DNA from: Heterobilharzia americana
Taxonomy: Eukaryota > Platyhelminthes > Trematoda > Strigeidida > Schistosomatidae
Assembly (NCBI GenBank): GCA_944470555.2
Contig: OX104130.1
Coordinates: forward strand, 4,526,001-4,590,000
Direction: 5' to 3'
DNA: 64,000 nt
Below are positions 58,915 to 64,000 of this stretch, piece after piece. Under the pieces are notes generated by a model. It was not told the origin of the DNA. It saw only the letters and a program-made list of their open reading frames with translations, and did no database searches. The position numbers were made by a program, and so were the translations under genes. Numbering within the stretch: position 1 is the stretch's first letter; each line of letters starts with the position of its first letter.

Positions 58915-59115
58915 CTTTTCCAAGTTGTCATTCATCGTTGACTGATACTATTTGGAGGAACCTTGGAGATCTGGGGGCACTGGACAACTGTTTCGTCCTA
59001 ACACAGGACTCCTCAGGGGTATGCACCCACGACCTGGGTAGGGATCGAACCCGTGACCTTCAGGTACCGTTGCCAGTACTGGTTGGGAATCCAATGAATG
59101 CCAACTTGGAAAATC
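58915..59115 (-). ncRNA. Hammerhead-bearing tRNA-headed repeat with intact ribozyme core
   Basis: On the minus strand the unit runs tRNA-like B box (gggttcgatccc), then a hammerhead at plus 58976-59025: CTGAGGA-GTCCT-GTGTT-AGGAC-GAAA-CAGTTGTC-CAGTGC. All universally required residues are present: CUGANGA, GAAA, the A15.1-U16.1 pair and a GUC cleavage triplet. Helix II has five perfect pairs. Helix III is very short, as in schistosome and Penelope-associated hammerheads. Helix I is weak because the upstream strand reads ATACCC instead of GCACTG, so activity in isolation is uncertain. Confidence 0.65.
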
Positions 59116-59404
59116 TATAAATCCCCACAAACCCTTACATGTTGAGGATTGGGATGACTATCCTTAAGCAATCCAGTGGCTGCATTGTTACGTTTGCACC
59201 TGTCTATATCCCTTTTATTGAAGAAAGTAAGTGATTATTCCGGTTCTGTCCAAATCTATTCTTATGTTTTATTCATCTCTTCTGTAGTTTACTCACCTAG
59301 ATTGATGAATAGAAGGAATGAAGAATGTATAAAAGTTGTACAATAGTATTCAGATTTTAGGTTGAAAGAGATTTCATCAAAGAGGATACACACACACACA
59401 CACT
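59116..59404. other. Intron 2 sequence, unassigned
   Basis: It ends in a short (CA)n run at about 59388-59402. Nothing else is recognised. Confidence 0.35.
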
Positions 59405-59500
59405 ACCAGCTATGGTTTATTGGTTTAGAGTGTTGACATTCAACCGATTGACCACGGGTTTGAGCCCCCACAACCAGATAGTATCATTATCCTTTACACA
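59405..59500 (+). repeat. tRNA-derived SINE head
   Basis: 'tggtttattggtttagagtg' (A box), 'gttgacattcaacc' and 'cacgggtttgagcccc' (B box) are in order, matching 56095-56190. Confidence 0.5.
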
Positions 59501-59741
59501 TCAGGTATGGTTCATTGCCTAATTCACGAATGTGCATGGATCAAAAAGTTAACGCAACAATGTAAATCAATCGGTTTTTCTGTCGAAACATTTTTTGAAG
59601 TTTTTTTTACCTTTCTATTCTTTGTTTTTTTGGTGGTGAATATTGATCAAATAATACATTCAATGTATTTGTTTAAATTTTTGTAACTTGTAATCTATTT
59701 TCCATTCATAGCTTTCTCTCTAAACAATTATCTCTTTCCAG

Positions 59742-59976
59742 ATGACTTAGAAATTGGTACTTGTGGTGTAGGTGCTGGTACTGGGACTAATCCCAGATCC
59801 AGTCTGGTACCAAAATCAACTGTACTTCCAACACGCGCTGTAGCATTTCGAAAATTTCATGTGAATCAATTGGAAAATGTTAGTGTATTATTCGCTGATA
59901 TTGTCGGTTTTACCAAGATGAGTTCAAATAAATCTGCATCTCTTCTTGTTTACTTATTGAATGATCTTTTTGGAAG
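59742..59976 (+). CDS. ADCY9-like: Membrane adenylate cyclase (type 9-like), exon 3
   Basis: The acceptor TTTCCAG is followed by a split Asp codon (phase 1). Residues 364-441 include a Gly/Thr-rich linker and then the start of the C1 catalytic domain: NQLENVSVLFADIVGFTKMS, where D416 is the first metal-binding Asp, and LLVYLLNDLFGR. The FADIVGFTKMS form with Val after DI is the type 9 pattern; most other isoforms have DIxGFTxLA. The exon ends in phase 2 before GTAAGT. Intron 3 is 2327 bases. Confidence 0.93.
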
Positions 59977-60134
59977 GTAAGTTCATCCATATTCACTATT
60001 TCTATGAAAACTAGTCACTCCTATTGAACAGTATATCATTCTGAAAACTAAGTATTTTTCTCATCGTATAGATAATGTTTTCGAAATATATTATTATCTC
60101 ATATGTATGTTTGATGGTTGCAGGGAGTTAGCAA

Positions 60135-60860
60135 GAGACCTTAAACCTCAGTTTCATGATTTATTGATACTTGTCATTATCATTAGTATCAACGTAGAAC
60201 CAGGCATTACTGCATAATGTTTCAAGTTGGCACATTTCATATCAGTTCTTCAAGCAACAAAACACTAAGAGAAGAATCGATCAGAAGTAGAAGAAAGGAG
60301 TGAAAGAGAGGGAAGAGGAATATGAAAATGCTGAATTCACTATGATGCTGATTAAGATGAGGATGATGTATGAAAACGTCTGCGTCAATGAGATCAATTC
60401 CGAACCACATAACACCTAGAGTTTTGAGCTCTTGGTTTCTGTTGTCACGTGGACACCAACCGGCTAATGTGCATTTCGCTACCTGGCTGAGACTAACAGT
60501 CAATACTTTATACACTAATGCCATGTTTTAGTCTGACTGCTTTGAGTCTTTTTCCAGCATACACCTACTTCAACGAGGACCTCACGATGAAGGAGACGAT
60601 GACTAGCCACATGTAACATATTACAGCCAGCCATCTGAATAAGTGAAGGCTTACAACTTCATCAACTTACTTTTCTGCCTGACTTCTGCTTTACCGTGTC
60701 CTCTGACAAATGGTAGAACAGAGTGAAGTGCAGCGCAGTACACTCAACCTTTAATCGACAGTCGTGGCGGATCCGCAGATGGTGTAAATCGTTGAGAGCC
60801 GATCGAACCTTTTATATCCGTGCTGAGATTTCATTGACCACTGATCCACCAGGGCTGACC
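60135..60860 (-). mobile_element. RTE-like LINE (tail-TGA family), 3' part
   Basis: Read on minus, the C-terminal coding gives SLSQVAKCTLAGWCPRDNRNQ (60237-60524), preceded by decayed RT-end blocks out to about 60850 ('gagatttcattgacc' is the reverse of the VNEIS region). The terminal tail is seen as 'tcatgatttattgatac' and the TCATTATCATTAGTATC region at 60160-60195. It lies antisense in intron 3 of the cyclase gene. Confidence 0.65.
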
Positions 60861-61489
60861 CAATTTACCAGTAAGATTTATCTGGAACGTTGATGGAAAT
60901 GGTGTCCCCAAGAGATTCCAGCTCTAAAGGCGGTAAGTCATGGTATGAATTACTCTGGTAAGGTTTCTGACTGGAGAACTGTGTAATATGGGTTCGAGTC
61001 TCTCAGGAGACATCAGTTTCCTCGAGGTTACAGATACATCTTACTTACGAATACCAATGAGCAGGAAATCTAGGTTAAACGGGACTTTCTACCGATTTAC
61101 GAAGAAAAAGTGGGAAACGTGAGGGAAAATATAAGGCAATCAAACAATATAGTTTTCAAGATCTAATGTTTTTCAGCAAAAAACTAGCGGATCGTTAAAA
61201 TTCCACTTAAAAACAAGCTGAACAGAACAGAATTTTAGAATGATGAAATTGTCTGATCGAGTAAAAGATTAAGCTATAAAAATTTTACTTTGTTTTCTGA
61301 TTTATTCTTATATTGTTTTATCTACTGTGTGGAACGGTAACTTATTGAAAGGATAGTATTGTTGATAGGAGTTAACATGAATTTTACAATACTGCATGGA
61401 ATTTTCTCTGGTCTGCACTCATCAGTGAGGTCTATATAATTAAATTTAAATTGTATTTGAAAGTTTGTAGAGATTTATTAATTGATTTT
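60861..61489. other. Intron 3 sequence, mostly unassigned
   Basis: A B-box-like 'gggttcgagtctc' at about 60991-61003 suggests another SINE stub. No gene is present. Confidence 0.35.
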
Positions 61490-61895
61490 AGGTTAGAATT
61501 CATCATGAACTGACATTAGTTGGTGGAGCATTGGAAACCTGAGAGAACTGAACAACTATTTTGTCTTAGTATGGGAGTCCTCAGCAGTTCGCACCCACGA
61601 TTCCTTGGAGTGGAGTCAACCAAGTCGAACATGAGGACAGTTACTTAACGACGACATTGGATGTAGGTTGCGCTATACCGTGAACTCACAGGAGTAGGAA
61701 ATATAAACCGTTGCATCCCAACCTAACGGCTCAATGGTAACGTAGTGACCACGGAACCCGAAGGTCCTGAGTTCGATCCCTGGCTGGGTTGGATCGTGGG
61801 TGCGCACTTCTGAAGAGTCCTATACCAGGACGAAACAGCTGTCCAATGTCCCTCTAACTGATGTGAGTCCATAATGAATTCCAGCCTAAGTCTAA
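61490..61895 (+). ncRNA. Composite repeat with two opposed hammerheads, one with intact core
   Basis: The left part (61490-61610) holds a reversed, decayed hammerhead (minus strand GAACTG-CTGAGGA ... ACAAAATAG ... CAGTTC: helix I perfect, core damaged). The middle carries the family's 'gacgacattggatg' and 'gaactcacaggagtagg' blocks. Then come a tRNA-like head (ggctcaatggtaacgtag ... gagttcgatccc) and a forward hammerhead at 61802-61852: CTGAAGA-GTCCT-ATACC-AGGAC-GAAA-CAGCTGTC. All conserved core positions and the GUC triplet (61841-61843) are intact, and helix II has five pairs. Helix I has two mismatches. Confidence 0.65.
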
Positions 61896-62079
61896 ACTGT
61901 TCTATCAATAACGCTTATAGCACTACTACTCGGTTGGTAAGGTCGAAGTAGGTAAAGTGGAATTCGGGAATCGAATCTACAATGAATAAAGTGGAATACA
62001 TTCATTAACCATATGCACGCTCGTGCAATTGTCTGTGAACTACATGTATTTCGTGAAGGCTACTCATGCTACCTGCTTA

Positions 62080-62160
62080 CCCAAACCTCAGTAGATGGAG
62101 CGGGATTCGAACTCATGACCCATTGGTTGAAAATCATCTCCCCTAGGCTAATATACTGTG
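62080..62160 (-). repeat. tRNA-derived SINE head
   Basis: The plus strand reads 'gggattcgaactcatgaccc' and then 'ggttgaaaatcatctcccc', the reverse of the B box and the gttgactttcaacc block of the family at 56095. A partial relative lies at 62680-62740. Confidence 0.45.
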
Positions 62161-62303
62161 TATTCATGGTCAGTTATTATTATTTTTGATTTTTTCATCA
62201 GTCATTACTTTTGCATCTCTGATTACTTTCAACTTGATAATATTCATCCTTTCCTTTATCTTTTGTTTTATTTCCTTCTCCCTCTTCCTTTTGTTTTTCA
62301 TAG

Positions 62304-62478
62304 ATTTGATCGTTTGTGCGAAATTGTTGGATGCGAAAAAATTGCCACCTTAGGTGATTGTTATTACTGTGTTTCAGGTTGTCCAAATCCAGTGGATGAT
62401 CATGCTGAGCGTACAGTTGAAATGGGTAGAGCAATGTGTTTAGCTATACAACAATTTGATGAAGATCATTCAGAAGAA
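62304..62478 (+). CDS. ADCY9-like: Membrane adenylate cyclase (type 9-like), exon 4
   Basis: The acceptor TTTTCATAG completes the split Arg codon. Residues 442-500 read FDRLCEIVGCEKIATLGDCY then YCVSGCPNPVDDHAERTVEM. D460 in LGDCYYC is the second metal-binding Asp, 44 residues after D416, the spacing found in mammalian C1 domains. The exon ends DEDHSEE in phase 0 before GTGAGT. The next exon should carry the RVGVHTG motif and lies beyond 64000. The four exons sum to exactly 500 codons with all three joins in phase. Confidence 0.93.
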
Positions 62479-62764
62479 GTGAGTTCTTCGTTGAAATTTC
62501 TCACTTACATCATTTCAATCAAAGAATTATTTCATTTCTGTGTTTTCTGCAGTATTTCGCTTTCAAAATGTGTTAAACTCTATATGTTAGTTTGTTTGCT
62601 GGATATTTTATACAAGGAAATTATATTATTACTTATTTGATGCATTGTATTGGAGGCTGTGTTACCACTCGACTGCTTACACCTCGATAGGTGGAACGGT
62701 GTTTGAACCCTATGACTCGCTAAACCATTGAACTTTGTCTGTATTTGATGCACTGACGACTTCA

Positions 62765-64000
<1,236 letters not shown>

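Noticed and set aside
62158..62640. 160-codon ORF around adenylate cyclase exon 4
   Set aside because: Only 62304-62478 is bounded by splice sites and matches the family; the rest is intron read-through.

Overview
The window is eukaryotic, AT-rich, poor in genes and dominated by transposable elements. It most likely comes from a trematode of the schistosome type. The grounds are: SINE-like repeats carrying hammerhead ribozyme-like cores of the Sm-alpha kind, RTE-like LINEs with trinucleotide tails, Penelope-like elements with a GIY-YIG domain, a CsRn1/Boudicca-like Ty3/gypsy element with TGTA...TACA LTRs, and a flatworm-style gene split by multi-kilobase introns. The assignment comes from recognising families, not from a database search.

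Two host genes can be supported. A membrane adenylate cyclase closest to the vertebrate type 9 class lies on the plus strand. Its exons at 48583-49239, 53024-53456, 59742-59976 and 62304-62478 join in consistent phase to give the first 500 residues: six membrane helices, a linker, and the C1 catalytic core with both metal-binding aspartates. The rest lies beyond the right edge. On the minus strand, two small exons at 22590-22645 and 22442-22533 encode part of a ferlin-type C2A domain. A third possible exon (17810-17901, plus) is only a candidate.

Layout. 1-4660: a degenerate Penelope-like relic, then a nearly complete Penelope-like element broken by one frameshift at the RT active site. 4.7-13.2 kb: LINE 3' ends and SINE-like units. 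13.83-15.19 kb: a 1.36 kb interrupted (CAT)n tract. 15.7-32.2 kb: SINEs, Penelope relics and a 2.16 kb inverted repeat (19083-21245 against 29398-31563) whose 8.15 kb spacer holds the ferlin exons. 32.2-36.76 kb: mostly unassigned. 36768-41391: an LTR retrotransposon with near-identical LTRs, a 4-bp target duplication, several frameshifts and no integrase; it sits inside an older minus-strand coding-like relic. 43.4-48.0 kb: three decayed CR1/jockey-like LINE 3' ends. 48.5-64 kb: the adenylate cyclase gene, its introns filled with LINE and SINE copies.

The most interesting structure is the association between hammerhead-bearing, tRNA-headed repeats and Penelope-like bodies. In one place the order is repeat - Penelope body - repeat in the same orientation. 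Two copies of the repeat keep an intact hammerhead core. No prokaryotic genes, rRNA, bona fide tRNA gene or CRISPR array was seen.
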